NCBI RefSeq assembly: GCF_023502325.1
Contig: NZ_JAMFLZ010000004.1
Location: 124,001 to 188,000, forward strand
DNA length: 64,000 nt
Direction: 5' to 3'
DNA from: Wocania_A spongiicola
GTDB taxonomy: Bacteria > Bacteroidota > Bacteroidia > Flavobacteriales > Flavobacteriaceae
A program made the position numbers and the translations under genes. Positions within the stretch are counted from its first letter, which is position 1, and each line of letters begins with the position of its first letter. Shown here in pieces: positions 51,558-61,198 of the stretch. Under the pieces are notes generated by a model, which was given only the letters and a program-made list of their open reading frames with translations, was not told where the DNA came from and did no database searches.

Positions 51558-53942
51558 ATGATACAGAATAATATAAAGATGATTTGGAGGAATTTCCTTA
51601 AAAATAGGGTTTATTCTTTTATAAATCTATTCGGGTTAACTATTGGATTGTCGAGCTTTATTCTGATTGCTTTATACATACAATATGAACTGAGTTATGA
51701 CTCTCAGCATGAAAATGGGAATAATATCTTCCGTATAGTACAGCAACAAAAAGGTAATATGTATCAAGGAACCGATATGTCAATAGCAACACCATTGCCG
51801 TTAGCGGAGTCTCTTAAAAAAGATTTTCCAGAGGTGTTGGCTATAACAAATTTAGATGTTTGGGGAGGACTACTTATTAAAGATAAGGAGTCTTTTGCTC
51901 AAAAAGGATTGCTTACCGATAAACACATATTTGACGTTTTTACTATTCCAGTGCTTGCTGGCGTTGGAAAAGAAGCATTAGAAGACCCAAAGTCTATTTT
52001 ATTGACAGAGTCTTTAGCTAAAAAGATTTTCGGAAAAACTTCTCCCATAGGTCAATCACTGCTCTACAATAGTAAAGAAACATTAATTGTTAAAGGTCTT
52101 ATTGCAGATCCGCCAAAGAATCAACATTTTTCTTATGATTATATCGTTCCACTGGATCTTTCTTCAGAATATAAACGAGATGCAGGCAGATGGAACAGCA
52201 ATAACTATGTAACCTATTTAGTTTTAGAGGAAGGAACAGATGTAAATAGCTTCCAGAAAAAAATGAAGGTTTATGAGGAGATTACAAAACCTATATATCA
52301 ACGATCTGGTTTCGAATTTTTCCCGGAATATAAACTTCAAGCTCTTAAAAAAATTCACTTGTATTCAAAGGTGAACCATGAAATTGAAGCAAATGGAGAT
52401 ATTCAATATGTCTACCTCTTTGCATTCATTGGTTTTATTATTTTAATACTTGCTTCTATAAATTATACAAATTTAACAACAGCTCGAGCTGCACAAAGGG
52501 CCAAGGAAATAGGTGTAATTAAGGTAATGGGTGCGAGTAGGAGACAGCTGGTTTATCAATTTTTAGGAGAAGCCACATTATTTACATTTATTAGTTTTAT
52601 AATATCATTGATTTTAGTTTCATTAGTGTTGCCCACGTATAATGAATTGATTGGCAAAAACATTTCTTTTTCCATTTTTAATAATGGCGTACTTGTTCTT
52701 ACAATGTTTGTAATTGCTAATATTGTCGGCATTTTGTCGGGCTTATACCCAGCTATATTTCTTTCAAAAGTAAGTCCTGAAAAAGCACTTAAAGGAAATT
52801 TTTTAAAAGGACATAAAGGCGCTTCACTAATGCGTAATGTGCTGGTAACAGGGCAATTTATAGTAGCAATTACTCTAGCAATAGGAAGTATAGTTATCTA
52901 TCAGCAATTACATTTTATCCAGAATAAAAGTTTAGGGTTTAATAAAGAGCATGTTGTTTATGTAGATTACTGGGAAAAGGAAATTTTTGAAAAAGAAGCA
53001 GTTATTCAGTCGGAATTACTAAATCATCCAAAAATTCAAGAAGTAGCTTTTAGTAACCGATTACCGTTTGGAATCAATAGTTTCGGGAATGTTGATAAAT
53101 GGGAAGGAAATCATGACAAGAAACAGTTAAACTTATATAGAAGCTATGTCGACTACAATTTTATTGATCTTTTTGATATGGAACTTGTTGCTGGAAGGAA
53201 TTTTTCTAAAAAGTTTCCAACAGATACTTCTGATGCTTATATATTGAACCAAGCTGCTTTAAACGCGTTAGGCTGGGAAACTGCTGTGGGAAAAAGTTTT
53301 GATGAAGGTCATGTTATCGGAGTCGTTAAAGATTTTCATTCGCAAACCTTTGATCAAGAAATAGAACCTCTTTTTATGGCTATGCGAAGACCATATAACA
53401 AGCATTTTGGGGTAGCAATTATGAAGATTAGTATAGATGATTTTCAAAATACAAAGGAGCATATTGAAAAAACGATGAAAAATGTAGTTCCCTTAGCTCC
53501 ATACGAAGTGAAATTTGTTGAAGATTCTTATAATCAGCAGTACAAATCCGAGCATAAACTGGGGCAGGCATTTAATCTATTTACCCTGTTGGCATTGTTT
53601 ATTGCAAGTATGGGCTTATTCGGACTTGTTTCTTTTACAGTAATTCAACGAACAAAAGAAATTGGAGTGAGAAAAGTTTTAGGAGCCTCTATCATACGAA
53701 TTGTGGGCATATTATCCGTTGATTTTATCAAAATGGTTTTGGTAGCACTTGTAATTTCAGCACCTATAGCTTATTATTTTATGAATAATTGGTTAGATGA
53801 TTATGCGTATAAAATTGATATTAATTGGTGGGTTTTTATAATGGTTGGGATTGCAGTTATAATGATAGCTTTTGTAACTATTAGTTTTCAAAGTATAAAG
53901 GCAGCAATGGTCAACCCAATAAAAAGTTTAAAAACAGAATAA
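51558..53942 (+). CDS. ABC permease 3, double FtsX/MacB_PCD type
   Basis: A 794-residue permease of the same family but clearly diverged from permeases 1-2. It starts MIQNNIKMIWRNFLKNRVYSF, unlike the NYFKIAWRN start of its neighbours. TM1 is about 18-42, and the first FtsX block has YLFAFIGFIILILASINYTNL and the TTARAAQRAKEIGVIKVMG loop. The second block has GLFGLVSFTVIQRTKEIGVRKVLG, and the C-terminus is NPIKSLKTE. Spacing to the next gene is 2 bp. It follows the gap with the mini-gene and permease scar, so it sits next to a rearrangement point. Substrate unknown. Confidence 0.92.
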   Translation: MIQNNIKMIWRNFLKNRVYSFINLFGLTIGLSSFILIALYIQYELSYDSQHENGNNIFRIVQQQKGNMYQGTDMSIATPLPLAESLKKDFPEVLAITNLDVWGGLLIKDKESFAQKGLLTDKHIFDVFTIPVLAGVGKEALEDPKSILLTESLAKKIFGKTSPIGQSLLYNSKETLIVKGLIADPPKNQHFSYDYIVPLDLSSEYKRDAGRWNSNNYVTYLVLEEGTDVNSFQKKMKVYEEITKPIYQRSGFEFFPEYKLQALKKIHLYSKVNHEIEANGDIQYVYLFAFIGFIILILASINYTNLTTARAAQRAKEIGVIKVMGASRRQLVYQFLGEATLFTFISFIISLILVSLVLPTYNELIGKNISFSIFNNGVLVLTMFVIANIVGILSGLYPAIFLSKVSPEKALKGNFLKGHKGASLMRNVLVTGQFIVAITLAIGSIVIYQQLHFIQNKSLGFNKEHVVYVDYWEKEIFEKEAVIQSELLNHPKIQEVAFSNRLPFGINSFGNVDKWEGNHDKKQLNLYRSYVDYNFIDLFDMELVAGRNFSKKFPTDTSDAYILNQAALNALGWETAVGKSFDEGHVIGVVKDFHSQTFDQEIEPLFMAMRRPYNKHFGVAIMKISIDDFQNTKEHIEKTMKNVVPLAPYEVKFVEDSYNQQYKSEHKLGQAFNLFTLLALFIASMGLFGLVSFTVIQRTKEIGVRKVLGASIIRIVGILSVDFIKMVLVALVISAPIAYYFMNNWLDDYAYKIDINWWVFIMVGIAVIMIAFVTISFQSIKAAMVNPIKSLKTE

Positions 53943-53980
53943 CCATGATTAAGAATTATTTTAAAATCGCGTGGCGAAAT
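53913..53980 (+). repeat. Permease stop/start junction repeat, copy A
   Basis: The NPIKSLKTE-stop codons, CC, then the MIKNYFKIAWRN start codons. Nucleotide identity to copies B-D includes synonymous positions (for example AAAACAGAAT before the stop and TTTTAAAATCGCGTGGCG after the start). Confidence 0.6.
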
Positions 53981-56374
53981 TTTAAAAAGGACAAGAGCTT
54001 TACGTTTATAAATCTATTAGGCTTGGCAACAGGTTTTGCTATTACGCTGCTTATTATCCAGTATGTAAGATTTGAGTTTAGCTATGAAAATACACATGTA
54101 AACGTTGATAGACTTGTACGGTTGACCATGGATTATATGGACGGAGAAACAGTAACTGCTCAAGATTGTGAAACGAACCCACCAACAGGGGCAAAAGTAT
54201 TGGCAGAAATGCCAGAAGTAGAAAACTTTACCAGAGCCTACCCTATAGGAGAACCCAATGTTAATGTTGGCATTGATAACGAACATTTTATATTAGAAAA
54301 ACTGTTTGCCGTAGACCATTCATTTTTTAATATGTTCTCTTATCCTTTAATATATGGTACTAAGAAAGATATTTTTAAACAACCTAATCAAGCTGTTTTA
54401 ACTGAGACAACAGCACTCAGGTATTTTAATAAAAAAAATGTTGTTGGAGAAACACTAGAAATTCCTTTTGCTAAAGGGTCAGTACTATTAGATGTTGTAG
54501 GTGTTGTAGCAGATAGTCCTCCAAACACACATTTAAAATTTAATATGCTTATGTCTTATCCAACCATGTTATCAGATAAAGCGATGTTAGAAGAGTATGG
54601 TGAAAAAGAAGATAATTGGGGTGGGAATAATACATTAACCTATTTACTATTAACACCAAATACAAACTACGCAAGTTTTACGTCATCACTTTTGGATTTG
54701 AATAAGCGAATGGAAGTTGAAATGAATTTTAAAAACCAGCGCATTATTGGACAAAAGATTGGTGATATTCATTTATACTCCAACAAAACTTTTGAAACGG
54801 AGCCTAATGGAAAAGCATCCTCAGTATTTTTTCTATTAGGTGTTGCTTTTTTAGTTATTATTAGTGCCTTTGTAAATTATATTAATCTAGCAACATCAAA
54901 AGCATTAGATAGAGCTAAAGAAGTTGGTATTCGTAAAGTAGTAGGTTCAACCAAAAGCCAATTAAGAGTTCAGTTTTTGATAGAATCTCTTCTTATTAAC
55001 TTTTGTGCAGGAATCTGTGCTGTATTATTAATTTTAATTGCGAAATCTAAGTTTATTGAAGTGTCTGGATTGCCAACAGATTTTAGCATTTTTGAAGATT
55101 CACTCTTTTGGCTTATACTTGGAGCCTTTATTTTATTAGGAGTACTGTTTTCTGGGGTTTATCCTGCGTTAGTGCTATCTTCGTTTAAACCTTCTTCGGT
55201 GTTAAAAGGTGCTTTTACCCATTCAACACAAGGCGTGCTCCTTCGTAAATCTTTAGTGGTTTTTCAATTTGCAATTACTATTATTTTACTCATACAAATT
55301 TTTATGATTAATCAGCAATTAGAGTATCTGCAAAATATAGATTTAGGTGTAAATACAGACCAAACTATTGTTGTAAATGCGCCTACTCAAAATACCGATC
55401 GACAAAATTATAGTGTTTTTAAACAAGAATTATTAGCAAATTCTTCTGTAAGTTTAGTATCGCTTTCTGGAGCTGTACCTGGACAAATGGCAAGTCAAAT
55501 GGGTACAACTACAGGTATTAACCTTTCAGAGGTTATAGAAGATCATAATTATAATTTTTACCTCACTCAAATTGATGCCAATTTTATTACTGTAATGGGA
55601 ATGGAATTATTAGAAGGTAACAATTTTGATGAGACCAGTCATCCAGATAAGAAAGAAGTTATAGTTAACCAAGAAGCTATTCGTTTATGGGGCATTCCAG
55701 AGGCTAAAAATGCAATAGGTAAAAAATTGAAATTTTGGGGAAGTGAGTGGACTATAAAAGGCGTTGTTAAAAACTATCATCAAGAATCAGCTAAATCTGC
55801 TCATATACCAATTATACATAGATATTCTGATTATTTTGGAGGTTTTGCAAGTATAAAATTCTTAGGAAATAACCCTAAAGAACAAATTTCACAAATAGAA
55901 CAAACTTATAAATCAGTTTTCCCTACAGCCCCATTCTCTTACTTTTTTATGGATAGTGAATATGATAAACAGTTTAAAGCTGATAAGCAGTTTCAAGATG
56001 TATTTACTGTACTTACAGGCTTTGCTATTTTAATTGCATGTTTAGGATTGTTTGGTTTAGCATCATTTACTGTTTTAAAAAGGAAAAAAGAAATTGGCAT
56101 TAGAAAAGTAATTGGTGCAAGTGTTGTAAATATTTTAGTGTTACTATCAAAAAACTTTATAAAAACCGTTTTTATAGCAATGCTTATAGGTATTCCTGTT
56201 ACTTATTTGTTAGCAACAAAATGGTTAGAAAATTTTGCATTTCATATTGAATTGAATTGGTGGTTATTTACGCTACCAGTCATATTGGTAATGGGACTAG
56301 TTGTTTTTTCAATTAGTATTAAAACTATTAATGCTGCCATTGTAAATCCTGTAGAATCTTTAAAGGATGAATAA
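53945..56374 (+). CDS. ABC permease 4, double FtsX/MacB_PCD type
   Basis: An 809-residue permease beginning MIKNYFKIAWRNFKKDKSF. TM1 is about 18-40. The first periplasmic domain has the ETNPPTGAKVLAEMPEVENF segment typical of MacB_PCD. FtsX helices start near LLGVAFLVIISAFVNYINL, with the cytosolic coupling loop TSKALDRAKEVGIRKVVG. The second half has CLGLFGLASFTVLKRKKEIGIRKVIG. The C-terminus NPVESLKDE differs from the NPIKSLKTE of permeases 3 and 5-7. It starts 2 bp after permease 3, and 11 bp lie before permease 5. Same predicted topology as the others; substrate unknown. Confidence 0.92.
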   Translation: MIKNYFKIAWRNFKKDKSFTFINLLGLATGFAITLLIIQYVRFEFSYENTHVNVDRLVRLTMDYMDGETVTAQDCETNPPTGAKVLAEMPEVENFTRAYPIGEPNVNVGIDNEHFILEKLFAVDHSFFNMFSYPLIYGTKKDIFKQPNQAVLTETTALRYFNKKNVVGETLEIPFAKGSVLLDVVGVVADSPPNTHLKFNMLMSYPTMLSDKAMLEEYGEKEDNWGGNNTLTYLLLTPNTNYASFTSSLLDLNKRMEVEMNFKNQRIIGQKIGDIHLYSNKTFETEPNGKASSVFFLLGVAFLVIISAFVNYINLATSKALDRAKEVGIRKVVGSTKSQLRVQFLIESLLINFCAGICAVLLILIAKSKFIEVSGLPTDFSIFEDSLFWLILGAFILLGVLFSGVYPALVLSSFKPSSVLKGAFTHSTQGVLLRKSLVVFQFAITIILLIQIFMINQQLEYLQNIDLGVNTDQTIVVNAPTQNTDRQNYSVFKQELLANSSVSLVSLSGAVPGQMASQMGTTTGINLSEVIEDHNYNFYLTQIDANFITVMGMELLEGNNFDETSHPDKKEVIVNQEAIRLWGIPEAKNAIGKKLKFWGSEWTIKGVVKNYHQESAKSAHIPIIHRYSDYFGGFASIKFLGNNPKEQISQIEQTYKSVFPTAPFSYFFMDSEYDKQFKADKQFQDVFTVLTGFAILIACLGLFGLASFTVLKRKKEIGIRKVIGASVVNILVLLSKNFIKTVFIAMLIGIPVTYLLATKWLENFAFHIELNWWLFTLPVILVMGLVVFSISIKTINAAIVNPVESLKDE

Positions 56375-56385
56375 AGAAAGATATT

Positions 56386-58764
56386 ATGCTTAGAAACTAT
56401 TTCAAAATAGCAATTAGGAACTTATGGAAACACAAGGCCTTTTCATTTATTAATATTTTTGGTTTAAGTGTTGGGATGACTGCCTGCTTTCTAATTTTTT
56501 TGTACGTAAACTTTGAATTAAGCTATGATAATTTTCATTTAAAGGAGGATCGTATTTATAGGATTGTTGCCGACATTAAAACCCCAACAGAAACAATTAA
56601 TGGAAATGGGCCGTCTTGGGCTGTTCCACCTCATATAAGTGAATTTCCTGAAGTATCAGCTGCGGTTCGTGTTCTTAGTGATGTTATACTTTTTAAAAAA
56701 GATAATTTAACGTTTAACGAAACCGAATCGTTGTGGGCTGATGCAGATTTCTTCACTGTTTTTGATTATAAATTACTAAAAGGGAATCCTCTTACAGTAT
56801 TAAAAGAACCTTTTAGCATTGTGTTATCCGAATCTTCTGCAAAAAAATATTTTGGTGATGATGATCCTATTGGGCAAGTAATTCAAATCACTGACGATGC
56901 TTTTCCTTCAACAGTCACTGGTATTATGGAAGATATACCAGTAAACTCCCAAATACAGGGTGATGTAGTAATATCTATGACAACTATTACAAAAAAGTTT
57001 GCTGAAGGCGTAGATAATCAATGGGGTAATTATGGACCTTTTGCCTACCTATTACTTAAACCGGGTACAAATGCAGCGGGTCTTGAAAGTAAACTCCCAG
57101 CATTTCTTGAAAAATGGAGTGGTAAAGAAATGAGCAAATCACAAATGTTTCCAACGCTTTTGTTAGAACCGTTAAAAGATGTTTACCTCAAATCAGATCG
57201 TGGAGGATTTGTTACCGGCAATATTAAAAATGTGTATGTTTTCTCAATAGTTGCTATGCTAATATTGCTGATTGCGTGCATAAATTTTGTAAACCTTACA
57301 ACAGCTAGATCTTCTGAACGGGCAAAAGAAGTAGGAATTCGAAAAGTAGTAGGAGCTGCAAAATTTCAATTGGCTCGACAATTTATTGGGGAATCTGTTT
57401 TAATTAGCCTTATTGCTTTTTTATTGACATTAGTTGTTTCATCACTATTATTATCATCATTTAATCAGTTAGCGGGTAAAACAATTAGTCAAGGAGTTTT
57501 TGACACTCCTCCATATATATTATTACTTTTTTTAACAGCTATTGGGATAGGGCTACTAGCTGGAATTTATCCAGCGTTAATACTTTCTTCCTTTAAACCG
57601 ACAACAGTTTTAAAAGGACGGTTTTCTACTGGAACAAAAGGCACCTTTTTGCGTAAGAGTCTTGTAATATCACAGTTTACTATTTCAATTGCATTAATTA
57701 TTGGAACCATTGTAGTCTATTCACAAATGAATTATATGGGTAATCTTGATTTAGGGTTTAAAAAAGATCAGATTCTTGTTGTTGATACTAATAGCGATAA
57801 AAATAGGGACGCACTTAAACAGGCTATATCTGATTTGTCAAATATTAAAAACGTCTCTTTGTCATCAAGTGTTCCAGGGACTGGAAATCCATCTGCATAT
57901 TCAGAAATAGAAAATATAAAAGGCGATTTACAAGTAGCAAACCTCGATCTATATTTCGTAGATTTCGATTACATTTCTTTATTTGATATTCAATTAGTTG
58001 CCGGAAGACCTTTTTCTCGTGAATTTAAAACAGACAATACGCAGGCAATGGTGCTTAATGAAGCTGCTGTGAAAATGTTTGGGTATAGTTCTCCTGAACA
58101 AGCTATAGGAAAACGATTTAAACAATGGGGACGTGAAGGAAAAATTATAGGTGTTATTAAAGATTTTCATTTCCAGTCATTAAAAAATCCAATAAAACCA
58201 TTGAGCATGCGTATTGAGGCTGATCGACACGATTATTTGTCAATAAATGTCCCGTCTTCAAATCTCGCCTCAACTATAGTTACCGTTGAAAAAGAATGGA
58301 AAAAAATCATTCCAAACAAACCTTTTAGTTATTATTTTCTTGATGAATTTTTTAGTCGCCAATACAAAAGCGAAGAACAATTTGGTAAATTGTTTTTAAA
58401 TTTTGCTTTACTAGCAATTTTTCTGTCTTGCTTAGGGTTGCTTGGTTTGGCTTCATATACTACAATGCAACGAACTAAAGAAATTGGAATTCGGAAAGTA
58501 ATGGGCGCATCTGTATCCAGCATTTTAAATTTATTATCTCGCGATTTTTTAAAATTAGTAGCCATTTCTTTTTTCGTAGCCACTCCAGTTTCTTGGTATT
58601 TTATGCAAAAATGGCTAATGGATTTTGCTTATCGAACTAATATCGGTTGGTGGGTATTTGTTGTTGCTGGAGTTATTGCTATACTTATTGCGTTAATAAC
58701 AATAAGTTTTCAATCGATAAAAGCTGCTAGATCTAACCCAATAAAAAGCTTAAAAACAGAATAA
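56386..58764 (+). CDS. ABC permease 5, double FtsX/MacB_PCD type
   Basis: A 792-residue permease beginning MLRNYFKIAIRNLWKHKAFSF. Its first 20 codons are the closest match in the array to the deleted-permease scar at 51420. The first FtsX block has VFSIVAMLILLIACINFVNL and the loop TTARSSERAKEVGIRKVVG. The second has CLGLLGLASYTTMQRTKEIGIRKVMG. Periplasmic residues around 480-500 carry SSVPGTGNPSAYSEIENIKG, comparable to the VPGKK segment of permeases 1-2. C-terminus NPIKSLKTE; 2-bp gap to permease 6. Substrate unknown. Confidence 0.92.
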   Translation: MLRNYFKIAIRNLWKHKAFSFINIFGLSVGMTACFLIFLYVNFELSYDNFHLKEDRIYRIVADIKTPTETINGNGPSWAVPPHISEFPEVSAAVRVLSDVILFKKDNLTFNETESLWADADFFTVFDYKLLKGNPLTVLKEPFSIVLSESSAKKYFGDDDPIGQVIQITDDAFPSTVTGIMEDIPVNSQIQGDVVISMTTITKKFAEGVDNQWGNYGPFAYLLLKPGTNAAGLESKLPAFLEKWSGKEMSKSQMFPTLLLEPLKDVYLKSDRGGFVTGNIKNVYVFSIVAMLILLIACINFVNLTTARSSERAKEVGIRKVVGAAKFQLARQFIGESVLISLIAFLLTLVVSSLLLSSFNQLAGKTISQGVFDTPPYILLLFLTAIGIGLLAGIYPALILSSFKPTTVLKGRFSTGTKGTFLRKSLVISQFTISIALIIGTIVVYSQMNYMGNLDLGFKKDQILVVDTNSDKNRDALKQAISDLSNIKNVSLSSSVPGTGNPSAYSEIENIKGDLQVANLDLYFVDFDYISLFDIQLVAGRPFSREFKTDNTQAMVLNEAAVKMFGYSSPEQAIGKRFKQWGREGKIIGVIKDFHFQSLKNPIKPLSMRIEADRHDYLSINVPSSNLASTIVTVEKEWKKIIPNKPFSYYFLDEFFSRQYKSEEQFGKLFLNFALLAIFLSCLGLLGLASYTTMQRTKEIGIRKVMGASVSSILNLLSRDFLKLVAISFFVATPVSWYFMQKWLMDFAYRTNIGWWVFVVAGVIAILIALITISFQSIKAARSNPIKSLKTE

Positions 58765-58802
58765 CTATGATTAAAAATTATTTTAAAATCGCGTGGCGGA
58801 AC
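58735..58802 (+). repeat. Permease stop/start junction repeat, copy B
   Basis: NPIKSLKTE-stop codons, CT, then MIKNYFKIAWRN codons. It differs from copy A by only a few bases across 68 bp (for example AAGCTT for AAGTTT, CGGAAC for CGAAAT). Confidence 0.6.
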
Positions 58803-61160
58803 CTTATAAAAAACAAAGGACTTTCTTTTATAAATTTAAGCGGTCTTGCATTAGGGATGGCAGTAGTTATTCTTATAGGATTATGGATATATGATGAGGT
58901 TACTTTTAATCAAAATCATGAAAATTATGATCGTATTGCTCATGTTTTGATGAATAAAACGTCTTCTAATGGAGACAAGAGAACTAGATTCACTATGCCT
59001 TTTCCTTTAGGAAACGAATTGAGAGACAAATATGGCGATAATTTCGATTATGTAGTGATGAGTTCTTTTCACGGCGATAATATTCTATCTATAGATAATA
59101 AAATTCTTACTAAGTTAGGAGGGTTTATGGAGCCAGAGGCACTTAGAATGTTGTCTTTAAGAATGATATATGGAGATTGGGATGGGCTTAAAAACCCTAA
59201 TTCTGTTGTTATCTCTCAATCTACATCAAAAGCCCTTTTTGGAGATATAAACCCCATTGGAAAGCCATTAAAAATTAGTAACCTTTTAGATGTATTTGTA
59301 ACTGGGGTATATCAAGATATTCCTTTTAACGCAACATTTAACAATTTAGAATTTATTGCTCCCTGGGAATTATATGTTACGTCTCATAGTTGGGTGCGAT
59401 ATGCTAGAGATAATAATTTTTGGGATAATAATTCTTACCAGTTGTATGTACAAATTGCTGATGGTAGAAATATGAAATTGGTAAATGCAAAAATTAAAGA
59501 TGCCGTTTATGATAATTTGTCTGGTAATAGTAAAAAAAGTCATCCAGAACTCGTACTGCACCCAATGAAAGATTGGCATTTACGATCAGATTGGAAGAAT
59601 GGTGTTAATGTAGGCGGGTTTATACAGTATGTATGGCTATTTGGTATTATAGGTCTTTTTGTATTGCTTTTAGCCTGTATTAATTTCATGAATTTAAGTA
59701 CAGCGCAATCAGAAAAACGTGCCAAAGAGGTGGGTGTTCTTAAGTCTATAGGTTCTTCTAAAAAGCAGTTAATAAATCAATTTTTAAGTGAGTCGTTCTT
59801 AGTGGTTGTATTGGCATTTATACTTGCAATTAGTATTGTTTTTTTAGCCATACCTTCATTTAACCAATTGGCAGATAAACAGATTGTATTTCCTTATAAA
59901 AACATTCTGTTTTGGTTAATAAATATTGGGTTTATAATAGTAACCAGTCTTTTAGCTGGTAGCTATCCCGCATTTTATTTGTCCTCTTTTCGCCCAGTTA
60001 AAGTACTAAAAGGAGGTTTTAAGGCGGGTAAATCGGCCACGTCGTTTCGTAAAACACTGGTAGTTGTACAATTTGCAGTATCTGTAATGCTAGTTATTGG
60101 AACCATTGTTGTAAAAAAGCAGATTAACCATTCTAAAAACCGACCTATAGGCTATGAGCAGGAAGGATTGGTAATGATTGGAAAAGTTACTGAAGATTAT
60201 GAAGGTAAATATAATGTTTTACGTAGTGAACTTTTAAACACTGGAGCAATTGAAAATATGTCTGAATCTTCAAGCCCATTAACAGACGTTTGGTCCAGTG
60301 GCGGTGGATTTGAATGGCAAGGAAAAGACCCTAATTTTTTGACCAATATAGTAACCGTTTGTGTATCTCATGATTACGGAAAAACAGTAGGATGGAATAT
60401 TGCTAAAGGAAGAGATTTTTCACGAACGTTTTCTACTGACTCCACTGCATTTATTCTTAATGAAGCAGCTGTTAAATATATGGGGATAAAAGACCCAATA
60501 GGTAAAACAATACGATGGAATAATCAAGACCATAAAGTTATTGGCGTAGTTAAAAATATATTAACAGAATCGCCTTTTCAACCTGTAAAACAAGCAGTTT
60601 ACATGATAAAGTATGATAATACAAATTGGATAGAATTAAAACTCAATCCAAGTAAAAGTGCAAGCGAATCATTAGCAGCAATTAAAACCGTTTTTAATAA
60701 ACATGCCCCTAATGTACCGTTTGAATATCAATTTGTAGATGAAACTTTTGCTGAAAAATTTATTGCTGAAGAACGCATTAGAAAGCTGTCAACAATATTT
60801 TCCTTCTTTACTATTTTTATTAGTTGTTTAGGGCTTTTTGGGTTAGCATCTTTTATAGTAGAACAACGTACTAAAGAGATAGGAATTCGTAAAGTAGTTG
60901 GAGCTTCGGTGTTTAATTTATGGAAATTATTATCTAAAGATTTTATAACCTTGGTAATACTTGCTACCATTATCGCTATTCCTCTAGCATATTATGGAGT
61001 AAATAATTGGTTAGATAATTATGAATATAGAACAGAAGTTTCTTGGTGGGTTTTTGTTACAGTTGGAATAGGAGCTATAGTTGTTACACTAACAACTGTA
61101 AGTTTTCAGGCTATTAAAGCAGCAAATACTAATCCTATAAAAAGTTTAAAGACAGAATAG
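58767..61160 (+). CDS. ABC permease 6, double FtsX/MacB_PCD type
   Basis: A 797-residue permease beginning MIKNYFKIAWRNLIKNKGLSF. The first periplasmic domain differs from its neighbours (GDKRTRFTMPFPLGNELRDKYG and a Trp-rich stretch near residues 190-220). The FtsX core is typical (LFVLLLACINFMNLSTAQ; KRAKEVGVLKSIGS; later ISCLGLFGLASFIVEQRTKEIG). C-terminus NPIKSLKTE, with 2-bp spacing on both sides. The divergence of periplasmic domains against conserved membrane and coupling regions suggests that different array members contact different periplasmic partners or substrates; this is inference. Confidence 0.92.
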   Translation: MIKNYFKIAWRNLIKNKGLSFINLSGLALGMAVVILIGLWIYDEVTFNQNHENYDRIAHVLMNKTSSNGDKRTRFTMPFPLGNELRDKYGDNFDYVVMSSFHGDNILSIDNKILTKLGGFMEPEALRMLSLRMIYGDWDGLKNPNSVVISQSTSKALFGDINPIGKPLKISNLLDVFVTGVYQDIPFNATFNNLEFIAPWELYVTSHSWVRYARDNNFWDNNSYQLYVQIADGRNMKLVNAKIKDAVYDNLSGNSKKSHPELVLHPMKDWHLRSDWKNGVNVGGFIQYVWLFGIIGLFVLLLACINFMNLSTAQSEKRAKEVGVLKSIGSSKKQLINQFLSESFLVVVLAFILAISIVFLAIPSFNQLADKQIVFPYKNILFWLINIGFIIVTSLLAGSYPAFYLSSFRPVKVLKGGFKAGKSATSFRKTLVVVQFAVSVMLVIGTIVVKKQINHSKNRPIGYEQEGLVMIGKVTEDYEGKYNVLRSELLNTGAIENMSESSSPLTDVWSSGGGFEWQGKDPNFLTNIVTVCVSHDYGKTVGWNIAKGRDFSRTFSTDSTAFILNEAAVKYMGIKDPIGKTIRWNNQDHKVIGVVKNILTESPFQPVKQAVYMIKYDNTNWIELKLNPSKSASESLAAIKTVFNKHAPNVPFEYQFVDETFAEKFIAEERIRKLSTIFSFFTIFISCLGLFGLASFIVEQRTKEIGIRKVVGASVFNLWKLLSKDFITLVILATIIAIPLAYYGVNNWLDNYEYRTEVSWWVFVTVGIGAIVVTLTTVSFQAIKAANTNPIKSLKTE

Positions 61161-61198
61161 TCATGATTAAGAATTATTTCAAAATCGCATGGCGAAAT
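61131..61198 (+). repeat. Permease stop/start junction repeat, copy C
   Basis: NPIKSLKTE codons with a TAG stop, TC, then MIKNYFKIAWRN codons. The most diverged copy (ATTTCAAAATCGCATGG in place of ATTTTAAAATCGCGTGG). Confidence 0.55.
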